Shown one piece after another: positions 43,848 to 53,469 of a stretch of DNA of 64,000 nt. The notes beneath the pieces were generated by a model. The model did no database searches. It was not told where the DNA came from and saw only the letters and a program-made list of their open reading frames with translations. Both the position numbers and the translations under genes were made by a program. Position 1 is the first letter of the stretch. Each line of letters opens with the position of its first letter. The DNA comes from Bacteroides sp. Its GTDB lineage: Bacteria; Bacteroidota; Bacteroidia; Bacteroidales; P3. Location of the stretch: positions 37,939-101,938 of the forward strand of contig JAMPIH010000008.1 of NCBI GenBank assembly GCA_023662825.1. The letters are read 5' to 3'.

Positions 43848-44402
43848 ATGTCAGTAAGAATCAGACTGCAGAGATTTGGTAAGAAGGGTGCTCCTTTTTA
43901 TCACATTGTAGTAGCGGATGGTCGTGCACCTCGCGATGGGAAATTCATCGAGAAGTTAGGCACGTACAACCCTATGACCGAACCCGCCAAGATTGAATTG
44001 GATGTGGACAAAGCCGTTCAATGGCTCAGAAACGGTGCCCAGCCCACCGACACCTCCCGTAACTTGATGTCGGTGAAAGGTGCCATGCTGAAACACCACC
44101 TGCTTAGGGGCGTTGACAAAGGCGCTTTCTCCGTGGAAGAAGCCGAAAAGCGTTTCCAGGCTTGGGTTGCCGAAAAAGAAGAAAAGATCAACAAGGCCAA
44201 TCAGGAAAGGTTGAGCAAGATGGAAGCCGGCCGCAACAGCCGTCTTGAAGAAGAAAAGAAAGTGCGCGAAGCCATCGCCGCCAAGGTGGCCGAAAAGAAG
44301 GCTGCCGCATTGGCCGCCCAGCAGGCTGAAGCCGCCGCTCCCGCCGAAGAAGCGCCTGCCGCCGAACCGGAAGCCGCAGCCGAGGCTCCCGCCGAAGCTT
44401 AA
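43848..44402 (+). CDS. rpsP: 30S ribosomal protein S16 with long C-terminal extension
   Basis: Small-subunit ribosomal protein needed for 30S assembly. The first ~85 residues are canonical S16 ([52 protein letters not shown]). E. coli S16 has 82 residues; here 184 are encoded, the extra ~100 being a charged helix rich in Lys and Glu and then an Ala/Glu/Pro tail ([20 protein letters not shown]). Such tails occur in Bacteroidota S16. A terminator follows; rimM, an S16/30S maturation factor, is two genes on. Confidence 0.97.
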   Translation: MSVRIRLQRFGKKGAPFYHIVVADGRAPRDGKFIEKLGTYNPMTEPAKIELDVDKAVQWLRNGAQPTDTSRNLMSVKGAMLKHHLLRGVDKGAFSVEEAEKRFQAWVAEKEEKINKANQERLSKMEAGRNSRLEEEKKVREAIAAKVAEKKAAALAAQQAEAAAPAEEAPAAEPEAAAEAPAEA

Positions 44403-44418
44403 TCAGCCCATTGTTGAA

Positions 44419-44454
44419 CAAAAAGGCGTGAATCCGATGGGTTCGCGCCTTTTT
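44419..44454 (+). terminator. Terminator after rpsP
   Basis: AAAAAGGCGTGAATCC and GGTTCGCGCCTTTTT pair as an imperfect hairpin around GATG, ending in T5, 17 bases after the rpsP stop. Confidence 0.7.
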
Positions 44455-44470
44455 CGTATATGAATTGACC

Positions 44471-44899
44471 ATGAAAAGAATGCCCATACAGATACGGTTC
44501 ACCGACATCGACATTTTCGGACACATCAACAACGCCCGTTATCCGGAATTGTTCGACACCTCGCGCTACCTGTATCTCAACGAGCTGATACCCGATTTCG
44601 ACCCCAATGGAAAGTCGATGGTGCTGGTGCATCTCGAAACCAATTTCCGCAAGCAGATCGTGTTCGAAGACAAGGTGTTTGTGGAAACCCGCCTGGAAAA
44701 GGTGGGCGAACGCAGCATAGGCATGCGGCAGCTTATCGTGAACGAGAAAGACGGTGCCGTGCACGCCGACTCCTACGGGGTGCTCTCCACCTACGATGCC
44801 GTGCTTCAGCAGTCGTTCCCGATGCCCGAGGCATGGCGCCGCCGCTTCGAACAGACCAAGGACGAAGACGACAGGTCGATACAAACCGAAAAACACTGA
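44471..44899 (+). CDS. Acyl-CoA thioesterase (4HBT/YbgC-like hotdog fold)
   Basis: A 142-residue hotdog-fold thioesterase. The family motif appears as IRFTDIDIFGHINNARYPELFD near residues 8-29, with the catalytic-type aspartate in the TDIDIFGHINN loop, and VHLETNFRKQI near 52. The ATG at 44471 is preferred over a TTG two codons earlier. It could hydrolyse short or medium acyl-CoA or acyl-ACP; the true substrate is unknown. rimM starts 2 bases after its stop. Confidence 0.88.
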   Translation: MKRMPIQIRFTDIDIFGHINNARYPELFDTSRYLYLNELIPDFDPNGKSMVLVHLETNFRKQIVFEDKVFVETRLEKVGERSIGMRQLIVNEKDGAVHADSYGVLSTYDAVLQQSFPMPEAWRRRFEQTKDEDDRSIQTEKH

Positions 44900-44901
44900 T
44901 T

Positions 44902-45435
44902 ATGGTAGTCGATAAGGATTCCTGCTACTTTTTGGGAAAGATCGTGCGTACCTCCGGACTGAAAGGGGAGGTGTTCGCCTTTTTTGACGTGGACAACCTT
45001 TCGGATTATCAGGACTTGGACTCGGTTTTCGTGGAGATAAAGGGTAAGCTGGTGCCCTACTTTATCGAGAATGTGCAGATCCGCCACAACGGGGTGGTGC
45101 TCCGCTTCGAAGACACCGATCTGGAAAAGGCGCAGTCGATGGTGGGCTACACGCTGTACCTGCCATTGGACACGCTTCCGCCCCTTACCGGCAACAAGTT
45201 CTATTACCACGAGGTAAAGGGCTTCGAGGTGGTGGACAAGGTGCACGGTTCCTTGGGCCGGCTCAGGGAAGTGATGGACAACGCCGCCCAGGCCGTTCTC
45301 TGCATAGATCATCCTTCCGGCAAGGAAGTGCTGCTTCCCTTGGTGGACGAGTTCCTGCTGAGCCTCGACCGCGGGAACAAGGTAATGCACGTGCAGGCAC
45401 CCGCCGGTCTGGTGGAGTTTTACCTCGGTTTATAA
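44902..45435 (+). CDS. rimM: Ribosome maturation factor RimM
   Basis: Assists late 30S assembly (16S rRNA 3' domain) and binds S19. The start at 44902 gives 177 residues: an N-terminal RimM barrel with FLGKIVRTSGLKGEVFAFFDVDN near 9-31 and a C-terminal PRC-type barrel with YHEVKGFEVVDK near 103 and LLPLVDEFLLSLDRGNKVM near 145. The open frame extends upstream within the thioesterase but that part is a shadow. Located with rpsP, a usual grouping. Confidence 0.95.
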   Translation: MVVDKDSCYFLGKIVRTSGLKGEVFAFFDVDNLSDYQDLDSVFVEIKGKLVPYFIENVQIRHNGVVLRFEDTDLEKAQSMVGYTLYLPLDTLPPLTGNKFYYHEVKGFEVVDKVHGSLGRLREVMDNAAQAVLCIDHPSGKEVLLPLVDEFLLSLDRGNKVMHVQAPAGLVEFYLGL

Positions 45436-45439
45436 GCCT

Positions 45440-46198
45440 ATGCCGGAGTTCGGGTTCAAACGCTTTTCGGTTTCGCACGGGCAATCGACCATGAAGGTGG
45501 GCACCGATGCCGTGCTGTTGGGCGCTTGGGCGGACTTGCCGCATGACTGTTCGGATGCAGGAGCCGTAAAGGTCTTGGAAATAGGCTGCGGCTGCGGCAT
45601 CATCTCGCTGATGTTGGCGCAACGGCTGCAAGAGGAGGCCGGTTCGGAAAACTTTAGAATTACCGCCCTCGACATACATGCGCCTTCGTGTGAAGAGGCG
45701 CGGCACAATGTGCAGCAATCCCCCTGGCATACGCAAATTCGCGTGGAGAACACCGATTACCTGCAATATCCGGAAACGGAAAAATTTCATCTTATCGTAT
45801 CCAACCCTCCCTTTTTCAGCGAATCGTTGAAGTCGCCCGAGGCGGCTCGGAACCTGGCGCGGCATAACGACACCCTGCCGCTCGACGCCTTGTTGCGCAA
45901 GAGTGAACGCCTGTTGAACCAAGAGGGGCGGCTGGCCATGATCCTGCCGCTTTCAGCCTTTGAGAAACTACAGGCCTTGGTGCCGGAAACGGCGCCCTTA
46001 CTGCGGTTGGAGCGGCTTACCCGCATGTATTCCAAGCCGGGGAAACCCTGCGAAAGGGTGTTGTGCGCGTGGCGCAAGACTCATTCTGAAAGCGAGGCCG
46101 AAAGCCCGCAGGAAACCACGCTCTTTATCTGCAACGCCCAAGGCGTATATACGGAGGAATACCGCCGCCTCGTGCGCGATTTCTATCTCTGGGCGTAG
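45440..46198 (+). CDS. trmN6: tRNA1(Val) (adenine(37)-N6)-methyltransferase
   Basis: SAM-dependent methyltransferase of 252 residues. Motif I is VLEIGCGCGIISLMLAQRL near residues 45-63, the acidic SAM contact is ALDIH near 78, and the catalytic NPPF (VSNPPFFSES) near 118-127 identifies an N6-adenine enzyme acting on RNA or protein. The opening FKRFSVSHGQSTMKVGTDAVLLG is typical of TrmN6/YfiC. It overlaps nothing and stands convergent to the addA-like gene, 22 bases apart. Confidence 0.92.
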   Translation: MPEFGFKRFSVSHGQSTMKVGTDAVLLGAWADLPHDCSDAGAVKVLEIGCGCGIISLMLAQRLQEEAGSENFRITALDIHAPSCEEARHNVQQSPWHTQIRVENTDYLQYPETEKFHLIVSNPPFFSESLKSPEAARNLARHNDTLPLDALLRKSERLLNQEGRLAMILPLSAFEKLQALVPETAPLLRLERLTRMYSKPGKPCERVLCAWRKTHSESEAESPQETTLFICNAQGVYTEEYRRLVRDFYLWA

Positions 46199-46220
46199 GC
46201 GGTTTCCGGTTCAGCCGTCT

Positions 46221-49200
46221 TTACGACACTTCCTCCACCTTCAGGCGGTCGCCTAAATACACTAAGAATCCCTGGCTACATTCCATGCCTGTATCCCGTA
46301 ACAGTTTCATATAGCGGCGCACCTGCTCGGCATGGCTTTTGTGCGGCGCACCGGTCTTGTAATCCAGCACCACGGCGGTGTTTCCATGTATGGCCACACG
46401 GTCGGGAATGTGGATGTTGCCCTCGGCATCGGCCATGCCGGTTTCGCGCTTGATCTGGCAGCCGGCGCTGAAATAGGGTCGCAGCGACGGGTTCTCGAGC
46501 ACGCTCCGGATAAATTCGAGCGCCTGCTCGCGGCGGGGCTTCAAGTGCGGGTATTCGTTCAGTCCCGCGTCGAGGGCGCGTTGCAGGCTCGCTTCGTTGG
46601 CGGTCGCGATATGGGAAAGCACGCGGTGTATGAAGTTACCCCATTCCATTTCGGGCGTGGCGGGCTGGATGTCGAAGCGGGCCGACTGCATGCGGCTGCG
46701 CCACGGGCCGGCGGGCGTGGCGGGGGCTGCGGAGGCGGGGGGCGTGGTTTGCGCTTCGGGGGCGGCAGGTGTGGGCATGACTGGAAGCGTCTCGGCCTGG
46801 ATGGGTTCGGGCAGCGTGGCACCGTCTTCCACCTGCTCTATGTATTCGGGATGGGCGTCGGCAAAGCGGCAGAGCGACCATGCGGAACTGAAGCCGCCCG
46901 GATTCTTGCTCGGTTCGGCGCAGAGCAGGAACAGCTTGTGGCGGGGGCGGGTGGTGGCCACGTAAAGCACGTTCAGGTTGTCGATGTCCACCAGTTGCCT
47001 TTCGTGTTCCATATCCTGCCCGGTCTGCCCCGAACCCACAGCGTTTACGTAGCGCACCAAGGCGGCCGGCAGCCCGATTTCGGCAGGAATGCTGCCGGGC
47101 GAGGTCCAGAAAAGGTCCTGGCGGTTCATGGGGGTGTCGCATATAAAAGGCATCACCACCACCTTGAATTCCAGCCCCTTGGAACGGTGTATGGTCATTA
47201 CGGTTACGCAGTCTTGGTTCTTTACCGGGCATACGGGCGTTTTTCCGGCATTGGCGTCCCACCATTCAATCAGCGCCGAGAGGCTTCCGAAACGGCCGTT
47301 CTGCACCGTGTCGAGAAAGGTAAGCAGGTATTGGTCGGTTTTGCCGTTCATGTTCCAGAAGCGCAATACGGCTTCCACCGTGTCATAGACATCGGCCTGT
47401 TCCCTGTTCAGGTTCGCCAGTGCGCTGAAGGTCTTTTGGCAGGCCTTGCCTTTCCAGGCTTCGTAGAAGTCGTTGGTTTCCGTTCCGTCTTGCCACAGCC
47501 CCAGTTGTTTGGCCAGCACGAAGCACATGCCCATGTAGAACCGCTGCCGGCTGTCGATGTAGCGCAGCGAGTGCATGACCAGGTTCAGCCCCGTGTGTGC
47601 CGAAAGCACCAGCGAGTCGGGCGTGGAGACGGCGATTCCGTTCGCCACCAGAAAGTTGGCCACCGCCGTGCACTGGATGCGCTTGCGGCAGAGCACGGTA
47701 ACGTCGCCGGGGTCGAACTGCCGCACGATGCGCAGGGTCTGCTCCAGATACCATGCGTCGAGGCAGTCGCCGCCCATGTTCCTGGCGATGAAGAGGCGCA
47801 CCGCCTGCAGGTCGGCCTCCGGCAGGGTGTCGGTTTGGTTCCTGTAGAACTGTTCGTGCCCTTGCAGCACCTCGCGCATCAGGTCGTTTGAATTCTGGGA
47901 TACAAAGCGGTAGAAGTCGTTGTTGAACGCGATGATGCCCGGCTCCGAGCGCCAGTTGCTCTGCAGGTTGTTGAGGTTCACCGCCATGTCTCCGTTGCCC
48001 CGGCACAGCTGAACGAACTGCTCCATGTCGGCGTTGCGGAAACGGTAGATCGACTGCTTGGGGTCGCCCACGATAAGGCATTCGTTGCCCTGGGAAAGGT
48101 TCTCTTCCAAAAGCGGCCTCAGGTTCTTCCACTGCAGGCGGGAGGTGTCCTGGAACTCGTCGATGAACACGTGGGTGTAGCGAGAGCCGCTGCGCTCGAA
48201 GATAAAGTTGTTGTTTTCGGAAGACAGCGCCCGGTCTATGCGCTTGTTGAATTCCGAGATGGGGATCACCGAGGTGGTTTCCTTGATGTCTTCCAGCACT
48301 TCCTCGGCACGGCTCACGAGCGCCAGGGCGTAGATGGAGTTCTGTATCTCGTTGAACAGGAAATAGTTTCCGATGTCGATGGATGTGAGCCTCTGGCAGA
48401 GTCCGGTCAGGGCTTCGGCCTCGGGCGAATCTTTCTTGAGCACGCCTTTTCCGATGCCGTTCTGCACCGTGGCGTTCGGATTGACTATGGCTTGCAGGAA
48501 CTTGGCATCGGGCATCCCGCCTTCCGCACCCTTGGCGAACCAGCCGTAAACGCCCTTGCTGCCGCCGTGAAAGTCGGAGGCTTCCAACTGGTTGCCTTGG
48601 ATGATTTCCCAACCCTGTTGCAGCGCCTCGGCAACGGAACGTTCTATTTTCGCACATTCGGCCTTCAGCCTGGCGATGATGCCGTTGAACTGTTCCGCCC
48701 CGATGTCTTTCATGCTTTCCAAGGCTTCGAAACTGCGTTCCGAAAAAAGCAGGTTCACCACCTGCTGCAGGCTCTGGCTCAGGTCGAGGCTCTTGCCCGT
48801 TTCGTTGCGGTGTTCCAGAAAACGGCGCAGGAACTCGGTCTGCGTTTCCATTCCCGGCAAGCCGAAATCGTCGATTATCTTCTGGGTGATCTCCTCGCTC
48901 AGGCGTGTCTCCTCGATATTGGGCGTGTAGTTCTGCGGCAGTCCAAGCTCGAAGGCGAAGGGCTTGATGAGGTTCTGCACGAAGCTGTCGATGGTCTTGA
49001 TCGAGAAATCCTGCCATGTGTGCAGCAGGAAGCGCAATACCGAGAGGGCGCGCCCGCGCAGGGCCGTTTCGTTCTTGATGCCGGTGCCATCCAGCAGGCC
49101 TTGCCAGTCGGCGTACTTGCCGCACGCCACCTCCGCCAGGGTCTCCACGATCTTGCGCTTCATGTCGGCGGTGGCGGCGTTGGTAAAGGTGATGGCCAGG

Positions 49201-49316
49201 ATATTGCGCGGGCCGGTGCCTTGGCGCAGTACCAGGCGCAGGTATTCCCGGGTAAGGGTGTAGGTCTTTCCGCTTCCGGCGGAAGCCTTGAATATGTTAA
49301 GCGAGTTGGTCTGCAT
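46221..49316 (-). CDS. addA: UvrD-like helicase/nuclease, AddA/RecB-type subunit
   Basis: ATP-dependent helicase-nuclease that processes double-strand DNA ends for recombination. From ATG 49316 it has 1031 residues: Walker A in IFKASAGSGKTYTL (about 8-21), the Walker B DEFQDTS near 378, AVNLNNLQSNWRSEPGI near 450, VTVMTIHRSKGLEFKVVVMP near 710, and a C-terminal RecB-type nuclease with VLDYKTG near 986. A Pro/Ala-rich linker is near residues 830-870. The first 20 bases overlap the end of the addB-like gene, so the two subunits are translationally linked. Upstream in-frame codons belong to a shadow of addB. Confidence 0.93.
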   Translation of the reverse strand: MQTNSLNIFKASAGSGKTYTLTREYLRLVLRQGTGPRNILAITFTNAATADMKRKIVETLAEVACGKYADWQGLLDGTGIKNETALRGRALSVLRFLLHTWQDFSIKTIDSFVQNLIKPFAFELGLPQNYTPNIEETRLSEEITQKIIDDFGLPGMETQTEFLRRFLEHRNETGKSLDLSQSLQQVVNLLFSERSFEALESMKDIGAEQFNGIIARLKAECAKIERSVAEALQQGWEIIQGNQLEASDFHGGSKGVYGWFAKGAEGGMPDAKFLQAIVNPNATVQNGIGKGVLKKDSPEAEALTGLCQRLTSIDIGNYFLFNEIQNSIYALALVSRAEEVLEDIKETTSVIPISEFNKRIDRALSSENNNFIFERSGSRYTHVFIDEFQDTSRLQWKNLRPLLEENLSQGNECLIVGDPKQSIYRFRNADMEQFVQLCRGNGDMAVNLNNLQSNWRSEPGIIAFNNDFYRFVSQNSNDLMREVLQGHEQFYRNQTDTLPEADLQAVRLFIARNMGGDCLDAWYLEQTLRIVRQFDPGDVTVLCRKRIQCTAVANFLVANGIAVSTPDSLVLSAHTGLNLVMHSLRYIDSRQRFYMGMCFVLAKQLGLWQDGTETNDFYEAWKGKACQKTFSALANLNREQADVYDTVEAVLRFWNMNGKTDQYLLTFLDTVQNGRFGSLSALIEWWDANAGKTPVCPVKNQDCVTVMTIHRSKGLEFKVVVMPFICDTPMNRQDLFWTSPGSIPAEIGLPAALVRYVNAVGSGQTGQDMEHERQLVDIDNLNVLYVATTRPRHKLFLLCAEPSKNPGGFSSAWSLCRFADAHPEYIEQVEDGATLPEPIQAETLPVMPTPAAPEAQTTPPASAAPATPAGPWRSRMQSARFDIQPATPEMEWGNFIHRVLSHIATANEASLQRALDAGLNEYPHLKPRREQALEFIRSVLENPSLRPYFSAGCQIKRETGMADAEGNIHIPDRVAIHGNTAVVLDYKTGAPHKSHAEQVRRYMKLLRDTGMECSQGFLVYLGDRLKVEEVS

Positions 49317-52203
49317 GGCTTTGGCATAATTGGATAAAGGGGCAGTACCGGCAGGTGTCTTCGTCGCCGCTGCAGGTGATGGGGCTGGCGGGATCCAGCA
49401 TGTCCTGCACCGATTCCCGGATAAAGCCTTCCATCCGTTCCAGGTATTCGGCCTCGCTTTGGTGCGCGAGCGGCAGGCTGTTTCCCAGGGCGAACATCTT
49501 GCCCTGGTTCTTGAGGCCGCAGATGCAGGCCTGCAGCGGGCGCCTGTCTTGCGGGAACCTGTGGCGGTACAGGAAGATGTAGAACGAGAGCTGCAGGGCC
49601 TGCTTGTAGTCTTTCTCGCGCAGTTCATCCCATTCGCAGGGGTCGAGGAAACGCTCGTAAACATGCCCCGTCTTGTAGTCGATGATGCGCAGCCGCTTGC
49701 CGTCCCGGTCTTCGTACAGGTCCAGGCGGTCGGCGAAGCCGTCGATCACGAGCTTGAGGCCGGGCACCAGCGCATCGAAGCTTTGGTTGAGCCGTTGCTC
49801 GCAGCCCAGCACGCTGAGCGTGGCATGGCCTGTTTCTTCCTCAAGGGCGGCGGCGTAGCGCTCCAGGAATATCTTCACTTCCTCGAAGGCCATGCGGTTG
49901 GCCCCGCTTTCGGAGCTGCCGCCCGCAAATTCGTCCTGCATGGCCAGTTCCGCCAGTTCGGGAATATGCTTGCGCAGCGTTTCGATGTCTTGCGCGCACA
50001 GATCCACGTTCAGCAGGTTCTTCCCGTTGGGGTATTCGCCCTTGAAGAAGCGTTCCATCGCACGGTGGAACACGCTGCCCTTGGCCGCCGGGTCCATCTG
50101 GTCCTGCACCTGGGGCGGTTCGCCCAGTCCCAGCACGTAGCGCAGGTAGAACTGCATGGGACATTGAAAGTATGTGTGCAGCGACGAAAAGGAGATGCCC
50201 CGTCCCTCCAGCCGCCGTTTAATCGAACCTATCACCGCCTCCGTCTTCTCGATGCGCAGTCCCTGCGTCTGGAAACCGGCGTCCATCAGCGCGAAATCGG
50301 GCGCAGGCAAAAGGTTCACGTTGTCGGGCAGCTCGTGCTGAAGCTGCAGCACGAAACGGCTCTTTTCGGCGTTTCGGTCGGCCGGGGAGTTCACATACAC
50401 CAGCGTAACCTCGCCGCATTCCTGCAAGAGGCTGTAGAAATGGTAGGCCTGCATGGCGGCTTCCTCCTTCTGGGCGGGCAGCCTGTAGAAATGGCGCAGC
50501 CCGTGCAGCAGGAAACTTTCGGGATTGGGCGTGTCGGGCAATACGCCCTCGTTCATGGAGAGCAATACGGCGTGTTCGAAATTCATGCCGCGCGTCTCCA
50601 GCATCCCCATGATGTTGAGGCTCGTTTCCGGATTGCCGGTGTAGCTGAGTTCCGCGCCCGAAATAAGCTCGCCCAGCAGCTTGTTTACCGAGATCTCGCC
50701 CAAGGGCAGTTGCGGGTAACGCTCCAGCACCTGCAGCTGCGTCCGGCAGTTCTGCTCCACATGCAGCAGGTAGGCCTGCTCGAAGTCGTTGAGCGGGGCG
50801 GAGAACAGCTCGGTCTGCGTGCCCGGCTCCGGGCTAAGGTTGAGCCAGCAGCGGGCGATCCGTTGCAGGCATTCGATGGGATGCCACGGCCTGGCGTCTT
50901 TCGGAGGCCGCAGGAATTCGGCGGCAGCCTGGCAGAAAGGGTCGTTTTCGGAAAAGAGTTCCGTGAATTCCGGGAAGTCGTAGTGCGCGCGGTGCGAGTT
51001 CAACACGGCCTCTTCCTTTTCCCGCAGTGCCTTCTTGTCTTTCTGAAGCGCCGCCAGCAGCGGGTTGCGCAGCAGTTGCAGGAACTGGAGCGCGGTCATG
51101 CTCCGGCTCCTGTTCTGCAGCAGGTAATGGCGGATTTCCACCAGGCGCGCCAGCAGTTCTCCCGCAAAGGTGCCCGACAGGGGCGCCGCCAGCGTGGCGT
51201 TGCAGCTTATGTGCTCGGGCAGGGCGTTCATTACGGGGGCGAACAGGCTCTCGTCGTTCAATATCAGGGCCGTGCCCGCCGTCTGTCCCCGTTGCGCGAT
51301 ATATCGCACCGCCCACTTTACCTGCGCCGTGCGCTGGGCGCATTCCACCACGTTTATCTTCAGGTGGCGGATACGGTCGGCGATGTCTTCGTCTTTGAGG
51401 AAGTGGTTCAGGTCGGGGTCCTTGCGGTACTGGCGCAGGAAATGCCCGGCCTCCTGCATCGGGTCGTCCAGGTAGTGGCGGTCGGCGTTCCAGAGTATCT
51501 CCGCCTTTTTCTCGCGCACCAGGGTCTTGATGATCTTTTCTTCGGCCTGCGTAAGGGCGTTGAAGCCGGCAAAGAGAAAGAAAGTGTCGTTCGATAGCGC
51601 GTTCTCCTGCAGCAGCCCCGGCAGCCTTTCGAGGGCGGTGCGTCCGGCCAGACCCGTGTAGGCGATGTTTTTGGCCAGCAGTTTCTGCGTGAAGTTCCGG
51701 TAAAGGGGCAGCAGAAGTTCGTAAAAGGCCAGATAGCCGCTCTGCAGCCTGCCCTGCGAGGAACCTAAATCCAAGTGCCAGGCGCCGAGGCGCTTTTCTT
51801 CGGCCATGTATTGGAGAATCTCCTGGGCAGGGGCCAGCTGGTTGTCGATCTGGTTGAAGTCGGAAATCAGCATGCGCCCCCATTCCCAGAAGCGGTCGAG
51901 GCTGCGCGCCTGTATCCCGGCTTCGGCGCAGGTTTCGGCATAGGCCGTGTAGAGTAGGGCCAGCAGTTCGGTGGGGTCGGCCTTGCCGAGCCCCGAAAAA
52001 GAGGTGGTAAGCTTATCGATGGTAACGAACCTGGGCAGAAAGCAGGGCAGCCGGTTCTCCTCTTTGGCCAGGCGTACGAGCCGCTTGCCCAGCATACGCC
52101 CCAGACGCACGGAGGGCACCACCACCTGCAGGTCGGTGGCGCGCAGGTCGAAGCGTTCGATATGCCGGCAAACGTAGTCTATAAAGGAAGATTCTCTGGG
52201 CAT
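49297..52203 (-). CDS. addB: PD-(D/E)XK nuclease family protein, AddB-type subunit
   Basis: Partner of AddA in the AddAB helicase-nuclease. The 968 residues lack an obvious intact helicase P-loop at the N-terminus and end in a PD-(D/E)XK nuclease: LVIDGFADRLDLYEDRDGKRL and IIDYKTG near residues 825-860, and QLSFYIFLY near 885. Four cysteines for an iron-sulfur staple are visible: one in YFQCPMQFYL near 680 and three at Cys951, Cys954 and Cys960. It precedes addA with a 20-base overlap. Bacteroidota often carry AddAB rather than RecBCD. Confidence 0.92.
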   Translation of the reverse strand: MPRESSFIDYVCRHIERFDLRATDLQVVVPSVRLGRMLGKRLVRLAKEENRLPCFLPRFVTIDKLTTSFSGLGKADPTELLALLYTAYAETCAEAGIQARSLDRFWEWGRMLISDFNQIDNQLAPAQEILQYMAEEKRLGAWHLDLGSSQGRLQSGYLAFYELLLPLYRNFTQKLLAKNIAYTGLAGRTALERLPGLLQENALSNDTFFLFAGFNALTQAEEKIIKTLVREKKAEILWNADRHYLDDPMQEAGHFLRQYRKDPDLNHFLKDEDIADRIRHLKINVVECAQRTAQVKWAVRYIAQRGQTAGTALILNDESLFAPVMNALPEHISCNATLAAPLSGTFAGELLARLVEIRHYLLQNRSRSMTALQFLQLLRNPLLAALQKDKKALREKEEAVLNSHRAHYDFPEFTELFSENDPFCQAAAEFLRPPKDARPWHPIECLQRIARCWLNLSPEPGTQTELFSAPLNDFEQAYLLHVEQNCRTQLQVLERYPQLPLGEISVNKLLGELISGAELSYTGNPETSLNIMGMLETRGMNFEHAVLLSMNEGVLPDTPNPESFLLHGLRHFYRLPAQKEEAAMQAYHFYSLLQECGEVTLVYVNSPADRNAEKSRFVLQLQHELPDNVNLLPAPDFALMDAGFQTQGLRIEKTEAVIGSIKRRLEGRGISFSSLHTYFQCPMQFYLRYVLGLGEPPQVQDQMDPAAKGSVFHRAMERFFKGEYPNGKNLLNVDLCAQDIETLRKHIPELAELAMQDEFAGGSSESGANRMAFEEVKIFLERYAAALEEETGHATLSVLGCEQRLNQSFDALVPGLKLVIDGFADRLDLYEDRDGKRLRIIDYKTGHVYERFLDPCEWDELREKDYKQALQLSFYIFLYRHRFPQDRRPLQACICGLKNQGKMFALGNSLPLAHQSEAEYLERMEGFIRESVQDMLDPASPITCSGDEDTCRYCPFIQLCQSHADQLA

Positions 52204-52213
52204 GGCGATAGGG

Positions 52214-52828
52214 TTAGGGGCGGCGCTTTTTCTTGAGCGCGGCGTTTTTATTGGGTTCTATGGGAAGCAGCCTTCCCTGTTCGATCAGCTGCACGATGGC
52301 CTCGATGTCGCGGTCGCGGTCTTGGGGTTGATAGGTTTCCTTGAGGTTGTAGCCCCAGAGCCGGGCCACGGTCTGGTAGGCCAGGGCGCGGGCGTTGCCC
52401 CGGAAGTCCTTGAGCAGGAAATAGGCCGTGGTGTCGGTTTGCCGCGCCAGCAGCTTGATGAGCACCGCGCCCTGGCTGCGGGTCATGTTCTTGAGGTCTT
52501 CCATAAAGTCGCGCTTTATGGCGGCTTCCTCCTCCTTGAGGAATTTGCGCTGTTCCTTCTTCTTGCCCACCTGTTCGCGCATGGCGTTGTACCGGTCCAT
52601 GCGTTCCTTGGCCATCACCGCGTAGGGGTAGGTGCGGCGCACGTTATAGACCAGCTTCAGAAAGGCCTGTTTCTCGGCATACGAAAGGGGATGCCCGTGA
52701 ATCTCCACCGGGTCGAGCACGCCCACGGGCAGCACCTCCTGCGCGAGCACGGCGGAACCGGGCATGGCACCCGCCAAAAGCGCGTACGCCAGCATACAAA
52801 GCCCGTAAAGGAAAAATCTCCGCCGCAT
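52214..52828 (-). CDS. DUF4294 exported protein
   Basis: A 204-residue (from ATG 52828) Bacteroidota-specific DUF4294 protein. The N-terminal hydrophobic stretch (RRRFFLYGLCMLAYALLAGA) is a signal peptide or anchor, with probable cleavage after VLAQ. The body is helical and highly charged: LKLVYNVRRTYPYAVMAKERM near 60 and LKNMTRSQGAVLIKLLARQTD near 115. It ends KKKRRP. An ATG 8 codons upstream is also possible. It is 10 bases upstream of addB on the same strand. Function unknown. Confidence 0.85.
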   Translation of the reverse strand: MRRRFFLYGLCMLAYALLAGAMPGSAVLAQEVLPVGVLDPVEIHGHPLSYAEKQAFLKLVYNVRRTYPYAVMAKERMDRYNAMREQVGKKKEQRKFLKEEEAAIKRDFMEDLKNMTRSQGAVLIKLLARQTDTTAYFLLKDFRGNARALAYQTVARLWGYNLKETYQPQDRDRDIEAIVQLIEQGRLLPIEPNKNAALKKKRRP

Positions 52829-53001
52829 GGATAGATAGGTTTCTAGTTTCAAATGTACGAATCTCTTTTAAATTACGCGGGTAAGGTAGTGTCTTAGTTT
52901 GATGGAAGGTTGTTGAGTTACTACTTTATCTATGTAAAAAATCGGGGATAAAGAAGTAACTCAGTTTAACCAAGGGGTTGAAATAACGGTTGCGCTAATA
53001 A

Positions 53002-53040
53002 AAAAGAGCCGCCCCGACCGTATGGTCGGGCGGCTCTTTG
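53002..53040 (-). terminator. Strong terminator hairpin for the upstream minus-strand gene
   Basis: AAAGAGCCGCC...GGCGGCTCTTT forms a long GC-rich stem with a short GTAT loop; on the minus strand a run of T follows. It ends the 53069-53422 gene. Confidence 0.8.
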
Positions 53041-53068
53041 CTGAAGGTATGTGGTGCTATCCTACGTA

Positions 53069-53422
53069 CTAATATCTAATAAACAACCCAATCTTTTCAA
53101 ACGCCGCAGCAGCCTTTTCAATGCACTCATCAATTTTCTTCATGCTCGGGTTATCCAAGTATTCCCGAATTTTTTCAATCTCGGCAACAAATTCCTTGTT
53201 GTTCTGATACCGTTCGCAAATTTCATAAAACGCTTCGCTCAAATACACCTCCATCCTTCCAAGGCGTCTTTCATAGCCTTTAGGATCTTCTTTTTGAGCA
53301 AGGGAAGCAGACACCAATCCTCTAAAGTAATCTGCATTGGCACCGTGCCTATCGCCACGATTACATTTAAAAACATCACGTATGAGATTTTCATACGTCA
53401 TTGCCATGTCTGTGATATTCAT
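53069..53422 (-). CDS. Hypothetical protein, 117 residues
   Basis: A small helical, charged protein: LIRDVFKCNRGDRHGANADYF near residues 13-33, RRLGRMEVYLSEAFYEICERYQ near 52-73, and SMKKIDECIEKAAAAFEKIG near the end. No signal peptide or membrane helix. I do not recognise a family. It stands alone on the minus strand in an accessory stretch, AT-richer than the housekeeping genes, and is closed by a strong terminator. No promoter of the TAnnTTTG type was found upstream. Confidence 0.6.
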   Translation of the reverse strand: MNITDMAMTYENLIRDVFKCNRGDRHGANADYFRGLVSASLAQKEDPKGYERRLGRMEVYLSEAFYEICERYQNNKEFVAEIEKIREYLDNPSMKKIDECIEKAAAAFEKIGLFIRY

Positions 53423-53469
53423 AATTAGATTTTTTTATGGGTTTTGATTGTAAATAGGTGATTTTAAGC

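Noticed and set aside
49330..51597. 755-codon plus-strand open frame opposite addB
   Set aside because: Antisense shadow of a gene with clear nuclease and iron-sulfur motifs.
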